From Rachicladosporium sp. CCFEE 5018 (Eukaryota > Ascomycota > Dothideomycetes > Cladosporiales > Cladosporiaceae), in the NCBI GenBank assembly GCA_002077045.2, contig KZ111170.1, forward strand, positions 62,001-126,000: 64,000 bases of DNA. Reading direction: 5' to 3'. The notes below the pieces were generated by a model. The model made no database searches. It was not told where the DNA came from and saw only the letters and a list, made by a program, of their open reading frames with translations. The translations under genes were made by a program, and so were the position numbers. Of this stretch, positions 34,527 to 45,433 are shown piece after piece (within the stretch, counting starts at the first letter, position 1; every line of letters begins with the position of its first letter).

Positions 34527-35027
34527 TGGCACGGAATCTTGCTAAAGCGTTCGTCTGCTTGTCAGAACTTGAACGCGACTGCAACTTATTGCTGTTGCGG
34601 CCTTTCCACCATGATATCTCAACAATCTGGACGTGTGGCCCTTCGATCTCCCAGCCACCCAGACAGGAGTACCATCAGCATGAACAGTTTCCGGTAGCAG
34701 AGACATGCACTAAAACACGAAATTCAATGATCTATGCACGCGCCCAACGACTGCAATGCACATTATGTCTCTGCATGAGCTGCAGTCTCTATCAATCACA
34801 ACTGTCTGCGCCTGAGACATTGCTGCCAGGGTTGGGTTGACTTCACCGGTTGCGCTATGGGAGACAAGCCTTCCGAAACCTCTCGAACGTCTAGGTCCAA
34901 GCTCCCTCTTTGAGCCTCATGCTGTATAAGATCCAGCAGGCATAATTCGACTTGACGATGCCGGTGGCGCAACAACATTGACATTGTTTGTGAACTTTGT
35001 CCCGACCCTGGAAAGGCACCAAGCAGA
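34527..35027. other. Intergenic region
   Basis: No supported gene. It presumably holds the terminator of the WKF gene and the promoter of the small gene at 35028. Confidence 0.4.
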
Positions 35028-35488
35028 ATGAACAACCCACCAGGCCACATGGCCAATCGCATGACCGTCCGCTGCGGTCCCACCGGCCGCGTCCAGCTGC
35101 CAATCCGCAGTCGCGGTGCAGGAACCTACATCATCTGCTGCGAACGACCAGTCCCGAGGCCAATGCTCGTCTGCTGCTATCCCAACGGCGCAGCAGCAGG
35201 TCCGCCGTACAACTTCTCATCGAGCGGAAGGTGAGCATTTAGGAAGGTAAGCATTCGGCGTGACGTGGAAAACGATTGAAGGTCTGACTAACGAGGTGAT
35301 TAAGACCACGAGCGAACTGGCTGGTGTGGCACTTGGACGGCAACGCACTGGGCGCGTTCAACCTGTCATTGGATTCTGGCATGCCGGGTACGAATGTCAA
35401 TTGTACCCTCTGGCTTGCGCCGCCTGGAACACCGCGACCGGGTGGCCCGCAATGGCAGCCTAGTGACTTTCACAGGCATGGACAATGA
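35028..35488 (+). CDS. Small two-exon protein (128 aa), unknown
   Basis: Exons are 35028-35230 and 35305-35488, with a 74-nt intron (GTGAGC...GATTAAG) containing a CTGACTAAC branch site. The splice gives SSSGR|PRANWLVWHLDGNALGAF. The sequence is rich in Gly, Pro, Cys and Trp with beta-type segments (TVRCGPTGRVQLPIRS, TYIICCERP, NVNCTLWLAPPG). There is no signal peptide or membrane span. I do not recognise the family. The intron's clean signals and the frame continuity across it are the main support. The stop lies 75 bp from the 3' end of the convergent isochorismatase/AlkB gene. Confidence 0.6.
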
Positions 35489-35562
35489 GCGCAGCTGCGT
35501 AGCGAAGGGATCGTATGCACGAGAAGCAGCAGCACGAACACCAAGATGTCAATTGTCTGCCT

Positions 35563-37869
35563 TCATGAACCCAGGTTCCCTCTTGTCACGCTCAGATCCA
35601 AAACATCGCTTCCCTTACCATACCACTTCTCCCAGTCCCTCACACTCTCAGCATTTTCCCTCCCGAATCCCTTCAACAACTTCTCACTCTCTTCCGCGTC
35701 CCCTCTCGACGTCCTCCCAGCTTTCTCCCTCGTCCTACCCTTCGCGCCCTGACCCCAGATCCTCTCCCCATCCCCAGAAATCCAAGACCCAATCTTCCTG
35801 AAAGTGAGACTGATCCTCTGGCCTCCATAGGCCCCTTCCGCATCACTAAACTCCGCTTCCCGTCGCTTGTCAGCTTTGATACCGTGCAGCCACTCTGCGT
35901 TCGTCTGCAGAGACATCAGAACGGCCGAGTTGTGATCCAGCGGGACTTTGACGATCTTGCGTTCCGCTCCGGGCGTAACAGCCGAGCGCTTGGAGCGCAA
36001 ACGCATGACTCGCTCAGCGCCGAACGAGACATTGACTACGAAGGTATCTGGAACGATGTCGAGAGTTTTGTTACTGTGCTCGTGTATTTCGTCCTTGCGA
36101 TCTCGATAGTGTTGGATCAAGCAATGGTTCAGCTCGTGTCCACAAAGTTCTTGAGCGGCCAAGCGAACGGTATCCACAGTCGGTGTCCAGGTGGTAGAGA
36201 GCAGCGTGGCATCTGAAGGGTGGCGGTAGATGGGCTGCGTGCCGTCTTCCTGTACTGTAGCTTGGCAGCACACCAGACGTGGCACCGGCGATGCTTGATG
36301 GTACAGAGGTCGGAAGTTGACTTCAGACATGAGAGCTGGGAAGACGGAAGAGGCAAGAGGTGTGGGGAGGAGCTGCTGGGTTATGGATGAGCCTGCGCTG
36401 GCTAGGTGATTGTCTTGGCGTAGAAGCGGATACGTGCTACTCGAAGACGGAGCCGGTGACAGCGGTCGTGTCTGTGTGGTATTGAGGGAGTATTTGTGAG
36501 TTTCATGGGTGTCCTGACCTGATCCAGATGCTCGCGTGGCATCTCCATTGCTCACGACGGCCGATGAGAAACTTGCGTCCGGCTCAGGGCAATGCGCCGG
36601 ATCTATCCTCTGCTGACCTGCGGAGGGTATGTCCTCGCCGGAGGCGGCGACTTCGTCTTCGCGTAGCTCGGCGTTCTCCTCGCGACAGCTGGCCTGGTCA
36701 CTCGTGTCTGGTTGTGTGTCGGGTACAGCGGCTGCCTTAGTCGCAGAGCTTGCAGAGTGGCCAAAGTCGGTGACAGAGTATTTCGCATTGCCTGTGTCCA
36801 CACCTTGTAAGTCTTTGCTTGTCTCCATATCCATTGATAGCTCCAAAGCTATCGAGGGGGAAGAGCAATAACATACGGATGGCAGGTCATCGTCTACTGC
36901 ATCTTCTTCGTCGCTATCTGCTTCTAGCAGGTTCGATAGCTTGGCATCAGACGTATCTTCTTCTTCATCATCAACTTCAGCTTCCGACTCATCGTCTTCT
37001 GACTCACTTTCTTCGTCGCTGACGCATTGCAGTGGGTTGCGCAGTCTCCCAATGACTGCAGTGCTGTGCAGAACTTTCGCCTCCATAATCTTTACGAGAC
37101 GACTGACAGCCAAATCATGTCGTTCCCGGATCCGATAGCCCAGACAGTCTTCCACAAGTATGACCTTTATGCCGTAGCGTGCTGCGTCCATTGCTGTGGC
37201 GTAGACGGATAGATTGGTGATGCAGCCTGCGATGTAAAGCTCGGTGATGAGCTTCGAGCGTAGAGACGAGAGGAGTGACGTCGAGTTGAAGGCCGAGTAA
37301 AAGCTCTTGACGATCTGCATGTCTCGGTCAGGTTTGATGAGCGGTCTGACCCTCTTCGCGTAGTCGGCACCGAAGGAGCCTCGAAGGCATGCTGGTTCTC
37401 GCCTCGAAGTCCGTGTGAGGAAAAGCTCTTCGTCGGCTTCAGGCGACGGTCTGCGTGGCTTGCCAGTGGGTCTCCTCGAAGACGAGCTCGCATCTGCGCC
37501 ACACTTCGAGCAATCCGCTTCAGCTTTGCGTTTCTTTGAGGACTTTGACCGCTCAGGGCTTGACCTCGCTTCGGCCGGGCTGTCGCATCTGGGTGAGGCC
37601 GCGCTCAATGTGATTACATTGCAGCCTTCGTCGTCCATCTCACTAGGATGCCGAGTGTTTTCGAACTCGGTTCGCACCCATATCACACTTCCATGATTTC
37701 TGAACTCAGTGACTAGCCTGTCGAGTCGATCGAAGTAGCCCGCGTCAAAGGTGACCGGAAGCTTGCCATTTGGCGAGACAAAGTCCTGCTGCAGTCCAGT
37801 CAAGATCAAGCCTCTCCTCGTCTGCAGTCCAGTCGACTTCTGCGAGAGCAATGCCAGTAGTGAAGACAT
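35563..37869 (-). CDS. Isochorismatase-like hydrolase fused to AlkB-like 2OG-Fe(II) oxygenase
   Basis: A single exon of 768 residues. The N-terminal half is an isochorismatase-family cysteine hydrolase with the expected triad: Asp29 (LTGLQQDFV), Lys188 (IVKSFYSAF) and Cys216 (IAGCITNLSVYATAMDAARY). A disordered, basic insert sits at about 90-160. A long acidic/Ser-rich linker (about 280-510) follows. The C-terminal 200 residues have the AlkB-like jelly-roll pattern: HYRDRKDEIHEHSNKTLD, NVSFGAERVMRLRSKR, a distal WLHG (His662) and RISLTFR (Arg685 and Arg691 for 2-oxoglutarate). The iron ligand usually written HxD reads H598-S-N600 here, so an Asp-to-Asn change may weaken or abolish oxidative activity. 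Substrates are unknown. Nucleic-acid or protein demethylation is inferred from the family only. Confidence 0.85.
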   Translation of the reverse strand: MSSLLALLSQKSTGLQTRRGLILTGLQQDFVSPNGKLPVTFDAGYFDRLDRLVTEFRNHGSVIWVRTEFENTRHPSEMDDEGCNVITLSAASPRCDSPAEARSSPERSKSSKKRKAEADCSKCGADASSSSRRPTGKPRRPSPEADEELFLTRTSRREPACLRGSFGADYAKRVRPLIKPDRDMQIVKSFYSAFNSTSLLSSLRSKLITELYIAGCITNLSVYATAMDAARYGIKVILVEDCLGYRIRERHDLAVSRLVKIMEAKVLHSTAVIGRLRNPLQCVSDEESESEDDESEAEVDDEEEDTSDAKLSNLLEADSDEEDAVDDDLPSVCYCSSPSIALELSMDMETSKDLQGVDTGNAKYSVTDFGHSASSATKAAAVPDTQPDTSDQASCREENAELREDEVAASGEDIPSAGQQRIDPAHCPEPDASFSSAVVSNGDATRASGSGQDTHETHKYSLNTTQTRPLSPAPSSSSTYPLLRQDNHLASAGSSITQQLLPTPLASSVFPALMSEVNFRPLYHQASPVPRLVCCQATVQEDGTQPIYRHPSDATLLSTTWTPTVDTVRLAAQELCGHELNHCLIQHYRDRKDEIHEHSNKTLDIVPDTFVVNVSFGAERVMRLRSKRSAVTPGAERKIVKVPLDHNSAVLMSLQTNAEWLHGIKADKRREAEFSDAEGAYGGQRISLTFRKIGSWISGDGERIWGQGAKGRTREKAGRTSRGDAEESEKLLKGFGRENAESVRDWEKWYGKGSDVLDLSVTRGNLGS

Positions 37870-39467
37870 ATTGTCCAGTGGTGTTGTCTGCCAGGAAGCC
37901 CAGGTCTGATCCGGTGAGAACAGCCAAAGTCACTGATGGACAAAGTAAGAGAGGGCATACGCAAGATCCCACCATCAGGCGGACCTCACGCTTAAATCTT
38001 CCTCATCATTCCATACCGACACAGCGGTTCACTCTCCCTTCGCAAAAGCAGCAAGCTCGCCAGCGGCACGCCAACCCACCAAGAACCCAGTGCTTCCGTC
38101 AGAACGTACCACCCGAGCAATGTGTATCGCTTCCGCAGTACTGGGACACGCTCATGACCTGCCACTATATCACTAGCAGCTCCCAGCCGGTGTACTCTCG
38201 ACGCGCTGCTGAACGACGATATTGGAGACCCTGGCGCACTCTACTGCGAGCCAGATGGAAGCAAGCTCTTGTGGCTGCCACGCTGCGGGCAAGGATGCAA
38301 CGTGGGCCAACATGCACGATTTCTCATGCTAGGCCAATGGGATTGACGGGGTAGCGGGCCATTAGGCGAAGGTGCGTTTACTGTGCAGCTTGGGGAGATT
38401 TCCCACGGCACCGCCCGGAGCGTTTCATGTGAAGGGTACAAGGATTAAGCCGTGTCACGTTCTGAAGACAACGATGGTGATGTGCGTTGCGAGCCGGCAG
38501 GCCTGGGAGAGGTCTGCCGGTGTCAGATGACGCTGAAGAAATGATGTTGTGCAAGGTGATCGAACTGCAGCTGCGATGCCGCGCGGCAAGTGGGTGCCGT
38601 GAAGGTAACGAAGATTGATGAAACGGCCTCGTGATGCTGGGTCGAGTCAAACACCTTGTTGCATCGCGTAAGGGGGTATATATAGGTGTACAGGGAGTAG
38701 ATGCATCGACTGCAGCTGTCCGTCATCTGTCGAGATTGCCGGCGTGTAGATGGCACAATATTCTCTCACGATAGCAAGCAACGTGCTCATGGCTACGTCC
38801 AGACAGCCTGCTCGCAGCGCTTTGAAGACCTCACCCTGAGAGAGCGTCTGGCTGATGTGCCTACTTTAATGATGTCCAGCTCAACTCACGCCTCCCATGC
38901 ACAACCGTTGAACCCCACGTACCCTGCCCAGTCTGCCACGCGGCATAGATTGCATATCGTGACGTGACCAGTCGCAGTTTGCTAGACGCAAATCAACGGC
39001 GCTTGTGCATAGGGCGACGACATGGGCTGTAAAGCATCGCTACCGAAAGAACCACCATCTACCTGCCTGATCGAGAGGGCTGGCGAACGATGTGCGCTAC
39101 GACCACGGCGTCAAAGCCGACGTGAGAACGCGCGTGAGGAATCAGGCTGAAGCTGAGGAAAATGAGTACAATAGGCTGTCATAGATGAACTGGCCAGTCG
39201 TGGAGAGTACAAGCCAGGCGGATTTGTAAAGGGCAACATGGTATCATTCATATTTTTGCACGTGCCATCTCACTCTACACTCCACCTTGCCCGACCAGCT
39301 GTGCCGCTCGGCCACCTCAACGCCAGCTCGTCCATGGTAGAGCAATCCTCATGACAGTCATTCACCATGACGCCGAACGCCAGTCACGCCTCCCCACACC
39401 AAGTATACACAGCCAATAATATCTGGCCCTTGATCATGTACAACGAACGTCCAATTCGCTCCAACTC
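37870..39467. other. Intergenic region with one coding-like patch
   Basis: Apart from the Cys-rich patch listed separately (38074-38349) I see no gene in these 1.6 kb. Short frames on both strands are not coding-like. Confidence 0.4.
38074..38349 (+). pseudogene. Possible frameshifted small cysteine-rich protein
   Basis: Two neighbouring frames look protein-coding and would join with a one-base shift near 38190-38205. The first has QCFRQNVPPEQCVSLP and YWDTLMTCHYITSSS. The second has LDALLNDDIGDPGALYCEP, LWLPRCGQGCNVGQ and ends in LMLGQWD before a TGA at 38347-38349. Together they contain about seven cysteines. No start codon or signal peptide is convincing upstream. It could be the remains of a small secreted protein gene, a multi-exon gene whose splice sites I failed to see, or chance. 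Confidence 0.25.
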
Positions 39468-39593
39468 TCAGCTTCCATACGGGTCCAGCTTGAGGTAGCC
39501 CATGTACTGCCCTTCCGGTCCTTGTCTCGTTCGGTCGAGATTCGTCTCACCGCTCGACACAGGCACGTAGAGCGGGCCGTCAAGGAGCCGTTC
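39468..39593 (-). other. Coding-like 41-codon stretch after an acceptor site, downstream of atfA
   Basis: On the minus strand an acceptor-like CATTAG at 39594-39599 is followed by an open stretch reading ERLLDGPLYVPVSSGETN and ending YMGYLKLDPYGS before TGA. The third codon positions are mostly G or C. The atfA stop overlaps a GTGAGT donor, but its phase would join to the neighbouring frame, not this one. It may be an alternative 3' exon, a remnant, or coincidence. Confidence 0.25.
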
Positions 39594-39651
39594 CTAATGA
39601 CTTCAATGCTGTCAGCATCATCGCCCGAACTGACAGACATTAAATGGCCAC

Positions 39652-41542
39652 TCACCTCCTTTGGCCCTGCATCTGTATGCCCTGCCCTTGCATCCCCTGA
39701 CCCATCATGCCATAGGGATTATTGTACTGATGTCCGCCATCACCAGTGATCTGCTGCATGGCTTGCGCCGTCAAGCCTTGTGCTTGGCTGACCGGACACT
39801 CCTTGTGCGCAAGCAGTAGCGTCTTCAATCCCACGATCTCTTCCCTTAGCTGCGTAACAGTCGCAGCAAGCGCATCATTCTCCGTAGAGAAGATCTCAAC
39901 CTTCTGCTGTAGGTTTGCGAGCCACTGCTTCTTGCGCTGTCTGCACTTGAGTGCTGCGACACGATTCCGCTCGAGGAAATTCTTGCGCTTCTCCTCATCG
40001 GTCATCTTCTTGCCGTCCGGTCCAGTCTCCTCCATCTCGGGAGACTCGCCGTCAAGCATGTCTTCGTCGTCTGGCTCAGGTGATTGCTGCATCACTGCGC
40101 CGTTGCTGTTGCGCGAGCGCTTGTTGGCAATGCGACTGGGTGTGTCGTCCGACTTGCGCTTACCACCGACCGCCTTGCCAGTAGAGCCCTTCTTGCCGCG
40201 ATCATTCCGTTGCGGCTTCTGGTCCAGGCTGCCGTCCGAGTAGTCGCCATGACCATTCTCCGTGCTGGCTGAGATGTGGCTGTTGATGCTGTTCTTACCA
40301 TTGCGGGCATCATTATGTTGATCCTGATGCTGCTGCACGCCCTGATAGTTGTGCTGTGGTTGTTGAGGCATTGCGAACTGTTGTTGGCCGCCAGGTCGTC
40401 CGCCGTTAGCGAGGAATTGAAGGCCCATGGCAGCCTCTTGGCTCTCGTGGTGAGTAAATGGGTCTTGCCCATCTTGCTGCTGACTCTGCTGGTTAGGGTT
40501 GTAAGGCTTGCTATCAAGGTCCGGCTGGATGTTTGGGTTTGATTGCGGCTGTGATGTAACGTTGGGTGGCATGGCAAATTGGTTGTTTTGACTGTGCGCG
40601 CGCGCAGTCATAGCAGTACGGTGGAAGTCAAGTGTGCCCGGTGTTGCACCGCCGCTTTGTAGCTGGCTGTAGATTGCTTGCGAGTTAGGCGATGGCTGCG
40701 GGAACATAGACCCCCCGCCACCGGGAGTCAGGCCTGATCGTAATGATGACTCGTTCGGCGTTGGAAAGCTGCCGTTGAAGTTGTGCTCCCCACTGAAGTA
40801 GTCGTTATTGCTTGTTGGTCCAGTGAGCATAGCAGGGCTAAGCGGCCCAGATCGTAATGAACCTGGCCAGCCAGGGGTGACCGCTGGGAGAAGCGAGGCT
40901 GGTGAAGTGAGACTGTTTACGCCAGGCAGCTTAGGGCCCGGAGTCTCTGATGGGTTGCCAAACGCGTTCTCGAATGGATTGGGCTCTCTCGAGAACTGAC
41001 TATGGTTCTGTGAGAAGTAGTCCGGCTCGCCGTTGCTTTGGGAAGGCTTTGGCGGTGGGGCGAGGGGCGCATTGGTCGTCGGCGCGCTCTCCTTCGGGTC
41101 GACTTCCTCCGGCTGGTTGATGGTTGGCACTTGAGTTTCTGGCGGGTAGTCAGCCTGGTGATCCATTGCAATGTTAGTATTGCGGTGGCGATGACCTGAC
41201 TTACCTTGTTTGATGGCGGGGACGGCGGCGTCTTTGACTTCGTCTAGTAGTAGTGTCAGTGGGCAATGTCAACATATCCGTAATAGCTGCGCAAGCGACC
41301 ACTGTTGTGCTGACACATGCGCTCAATGCCTGATGACGATTTGGGTCTCGACGTTGATACCTTGGGGGAAAGTGTTCGGGAACCGATGGGAAGGACGGGC
41401 AAGAGAGGGAGTTGGGGAGTAGCGATGACGGCAACTTACCTGTTGTGTTGATCGTCCCTCTAGTTGTTCGTGGCGACGATGTAGAACTCTTGTTGCCGGC
41501 AATGGGTGAACTGTTGGCGAGTCGAGAGATCACAGCAGCCAT
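39652..41542 (-). CDS. atfA: bZIP transcription factor AtfA (Atf1/CREB type)
   Basis: Exons are 41542-41440, 41243-41205 and 41138-39652, with consistent phases (1 and 1) and an ACTAAC branch site in intron 2, giving 542 residues. The N-terminus MAAVISRLANSSPIAG and exon 3 starting in ETQVPTINQ follow the AtfA pattern. The ATG inside the second intron (MDHQADYP) is an alternative. The middle is Gln/Asn/Pro-rich. The bZIP lies near 430-490: basic region ERNRVAALKCRQRKKQWL with Asn, Cys and Arg in the DNA-contact spacing, then a leucine zipper (VEIFSTENDALAATVTQLRE). CPVSQAQG and the terminal RR also match AtfA. In fungi it is activated by the Hog1/SakA stress MAPK and binds CRE-like sites controlling stress and conidial genes. 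Confidence 0.93.
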
Positions 41543-44500
41543 GACGTCGTGAGCGCCTTCCCCGTCCTTGCTACGATGATGCGTTGCTTGACCTTGATAA
41601 ACAGCCCGTTCTTCTCCTCCTTCTTCTTCACTTCACTACCTGCAATTTCTTCTCTGCTATTGAAAAGTATGTCAGCAAACGTTGCGGTCTGATCATTAGA
41701 TGATGGACTACACAGGCGATGTCCCAGCGCAAAGTCCGAGGAGATTTCTCCGCCAGCCCGGTGGCGAACAGCTTCAAATCGCCTCCTCATTCGCGCTGCG
41801 ACGGCACCTCTCCTTGCCCATCACAATGTAAACCCATCAGAAAGCCATCGTACTTACATTCCAGATGCCCTTCAAGATACGGTCTCTCGGATACTGTCGC
41901 GCCTGACAGTGCGGTGATGGCTGGGCGCGCCTTCCAAGTGACGCAACTCCAGTATTGCGACGACGGCAACGAGACCTAACCAACGTCAAGCACACGTTCG
42001 CCGCGTGTCAGTCGTTTCAGTCGTTCACAGCGTGTCTCTTTGATGTGGCTGGGACCTCGTGGTACGTGGCGTATGCGATTCGCGATGCCAATCCAGATTC
42101 GCGGGTTTGAAGCAAGTTGACGTAGTCTCAGCGTGACGTAGCAGAGTAAAAGTACGAGCGCGAGGAGAGAAGAGGTGTCAGTGATCCGCCCCACCCCGCA
42201 CTAAAAGGACGTGCAGCAGTGGGCGGGTTCGGCATTCACGGTCGTGCTTGGAAATCGATCTGGCCGTGCGCGCTTTCCTTTTCTTCTCGTTGATCGCAGG
42301 TCTGGAAGGAAAGAACACTTAAGTATGGTATTGATACCACATCGTTAGCATGAGAATTAGGCATGGAGAGTGTGTACAATCCCGACAGACTTGATGTTGC
42401 TGACCAGCCAAATTTGCATTTTGCCGAGCTCCCACACTCACAATCACGCGATCTCGATCAAGCTTGCAGGACGCGCCACACTGGAACCCGGAACTCTGTC
42501 CGGTGCCGCCTATGTCACGTGCTTGCCTTGAACTCCAGTATGACGCGTCAACGTTCAACGTCCGGTCGTCGAGAATTATGCATCAGTTCGCGATTGAGAC
42601 GAAACTAGCAGAATGACTGTTCACCATCATAGCAGCTCAAATAGCACCTGAGGCGCAGGCGACAATAATCGAGTATCAGAAGTGCGCAGGTATGTCAACG
42701 CGCGCTGGAAGTCTGATCCTACTCCAGATACGTTGAGACTGCCTACACCTCAAGATCACGGGTAGCATGGTGCTGAGATCGTGACGAGTCACAACGATGC
42801 AGGTGGTACGGTCTCGTGCATGCCGGAACAGGAGGCTGCGAAGCCACAGCCGGCCTTTCTATGACCTTCTGCGGACGCCAGGGTATAGGCAGCGGGCACC
42901 AGGACCTAGGACTGCTAAACAAGTAGATCGACTCCCATTGCAGTGCCAGCGCTGCATCAGCTGCAGAGATTGCACTTCTGACTACCCGCGGCTCGCGAGG
43001 AAAATTGCAGAATCCAGACCGCATGCTTCCAGTTGCGATGACTGGTCGGGAAAGCTTGCTGAATTGGTCGAGAGCATCCGCACCAGCCATATTCGGTCCC
43101 GTGTGTGATTGCAGCCTTCCCGTGGTGTTCTGGAGGAGTTGTACATGTAGATCCTCTGTGTGCACATTGGACCGCGACTAGGTGTCGTACACTGCTTCTC
43201 AGGTAGGGAGGTTCCCGTTTCCTTTGTATACATAACCACATGGCAGCGAATCATGTGAGAAGAGGGGTAGCAGGATGGGTGGATGTTGAACGATGTCGTC
43301 GAAACAGAGCCATTGCCTCCCGCCATATGTCTTGGCGCTTCAAGTCCGACTTCATGGCATGGTCATGGAATTAAGACACACTCCGACTGGGTGAGCTGAT
43401 ACTTCCAAGCCCTTCGACGTTTCCAATCTCAGATCCAAGTTCGTGGTCTTCCATCTGCTCTTTATTAACGCAGACCAAGGGCGCGGCAACGGAGACATGC
43501 TGGCCATGTTGCTATTGGCTTCGAAGCCAGGGCTCTGCGGTGTATGTACAGAAAGATGAAAACTGCTCGCATGACACGACGAAAGCCAGGAGCTGAGAAA
43601 GTAGGAGACAAGGAGGGCGTTCTGGACTTTGTTCGTCGTGATCGAAATGAGATAGATGAATGTACCCCTGCCACAAGACGTACTTCCGTGGACTATTCAG
43701 CGAACTCGTAGAACACTTAAGTATTCGCCTCCACTTGGCTCGCTAGCCACTCGACATCACCTACTAATACATCGATTTTTGAATGTGGTGAGGTGGACAA
43801 GTTCTTGAATGTAGACGTGCCTGATTCTCCACCCACCGGGCAGAACTCGGGCTCAGCGCGGCTGAGACGAACTGGAGATGACGATCTCGACGCTCGCGTT
43901 GTCCACGCTCGTTTCGTGCTTTGCGCTTCCAAATCAGCATTTTACCAATTCACATTCGAAGTGTTTGTCCGTTGTACTCAGCATACCGGGCCATGCCGCT
44001 CGCGATGATTCGTCGATTTTGCGATGCTCGATTTCGTCGAAATGCAAGACCACCACCTTAACCATGTCTTCGCCTGCGGGGACGACTTCAGGGCCGCGGT
44101 CACAACAGGCACTCGACAAGGCTCTAGACCGGCACTCGTATCAATACATCTGGCCGAATTTGAGAGCTCACTGCCCTCCGACAGTCCCTACATCCCGACC
44201 GTTCACATTCGAGGCGGTCTTGCTCAGAAAGCGCTAGACCAAACAGAGCCGAGTTTCGGGAAGCTTTCGGGATGCTCGATTGAGAGGTAGGTAGGCCATG
44301 CACCGATCCCGCATCGCTTTTACTATGTCCAAGTGCATCATGCGAATTGCTCTTCTCATATCTTAGATCCGTATCCGCCGAGTCATTTATCTATCCATCC
44401 GGCTGCGAGGTGTATACTACTGATCGCACAGGACTGCCGCCCTCTCCAACGCCGCATACAGTACGCTCCCCCCGCTGTCGAGTCGGAGCAGTGACAAGAC

Positions 44501-44743
44501 TCCGACACGACTGTTGCTTAGTACGACCGCGCGCCTACTACCCTTAAGTCCACCAAGCGCGGAAAACGATCAGGGCTCGCGTTCTGGCGGCGAGGTGACT
44601 CGATAAGAGTCACAGATCCAGCAGTGTTCAGAACGACAGCTCGAACCGCGCTATCTTATCCTATCCCCCTGGGCTGCCGCAACAGAAAATCTCAGGCAAA
44701 TCTTCAGCACTGACGTCCAGTCTCCGCAATTCCAAGCACCAGC
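41543..44743. other. Gene-poor region upstream of atfA and the PHD gene
   Basis: About 3.2 kb between divergent genes. Open frames around 41719-41979, 42743-43165 and 43793-44290 were examined and lack motifs or splice structure I could support. A long upstream region is common for stress-regulated fungal transcription factors, so part may be regulatory. Confidence 0.4.
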
Positions 44744-45096
44744 ATGAGCGAGCCACCGCGCCGCTCCAAGCGTGCCCTCCCAGCAACCTCACCCGACAAC
44801 CCACCACCCGCCCAACCCACCATTGAAGCCACTGGCTCTGATAACGAAGAAGAGGAGGAAGTCACGCGCTGCTTGTGCGGTCAGCAAGAATATCCAGGTC
44901 CGCCGCTCAGCCCAGCTTTCACAACCGAGGACACGCAGTCGGACGATGCAGGCGCGTGGTTCATCTCGTGTGACGGGTGCCATGTGTGGCAGCATGGAGG
45001 GTGTGTCGGATTGGCAGACGAGAGCCAGAGTCCAGAGAAGTACTTCTGCGAGGAGTGTCGGCCGAAGAGTCATGACAAGCGGGTGGACTCGAGAGG
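44744..45096 (+). CDS. Cti6-like PHD-finger protein, N-terminal part only
   Basis: The ATG at 44744 starts MSEPPRRSKRALPATS. An acidic segment (NEEEEEVTR) is followed by one PHD finger at about 44-107: CLCGQQEYPG, WFISCDGCHVWQHGGCVG and KYFCEECRP, with the C4HC3 ligands complete. This layout matches fungal Cti6, a subunit of the Rpd3L histone deacetylase complex that links to promoters. A GTGAGT donor starts at 45097 after SRG (phase 2), so the gene should continue. No exon continuing the usual Cti6 sequence is found before the N gap at 45334. The 3' part is therefore missing from this assembly or lies in the gap. Confidence 0.8.
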
Positions 45097-45333
45097 GTGA
45101 GTCGAGCTTTTCATACTGTTGTTCTCCTACAATTGTCCACGATACAGCGGAAGGGCAGGGAAGCGTATGTGCGAGGCTTGCAGGGTGGTATGGGCAAAGA
45201 CCACTACAGCAGGCTCGTAGCTCAGCACATGTGCTTGCAGCATGTGATGGCAAGGGAACAGCGAGCATGATATCGAGTACTCTCACCTTTGACTTTCACA
45301 CATCGCAAGAGACGGAAGCGGTCATGGCGCGCT

Positions 45334-45433
45334 NNNNNNNNNNNNNNNNNNNNNNNNNNNNNNNNNNNNNNNNNNNNNNNNNNNNNNNNNNNNNNNNNNN
45401 NNNNNNNNNNNNNNNNNNNNNNNNNNNNNNNNN
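45334..45433. other. Assembly gap (100 N) hiding the 3' ends of two convergent genes
   Basis: A run of exactly 100 N. The genes on both sides run into it and are incomplete, so the true gap should be several kilobases. Confidence 0.99.

Noticed and set aside
36800..36880. Possible intron (GTATGT) in the isochorismatase/AlkB gene
   Set aside because: The matching acceptors give either a 28-nt intron or a frame change. The open reading is continuous and coherent.
41139..41166. Start of AtfA at MDHQADYP
   Set aside because: Splicing from two upstream exons gives a consistent frame into ETQVPTINQ, with good donor, branch and acceptor signals. This ATG then falls inside intron 2.
45222..45333. 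Apparent continuation of the RhoGEF-like protein across the N gap
   Set aside because: The continuation depends on the arbitrary length of the gap and does not resemble a DEP or DH domain.
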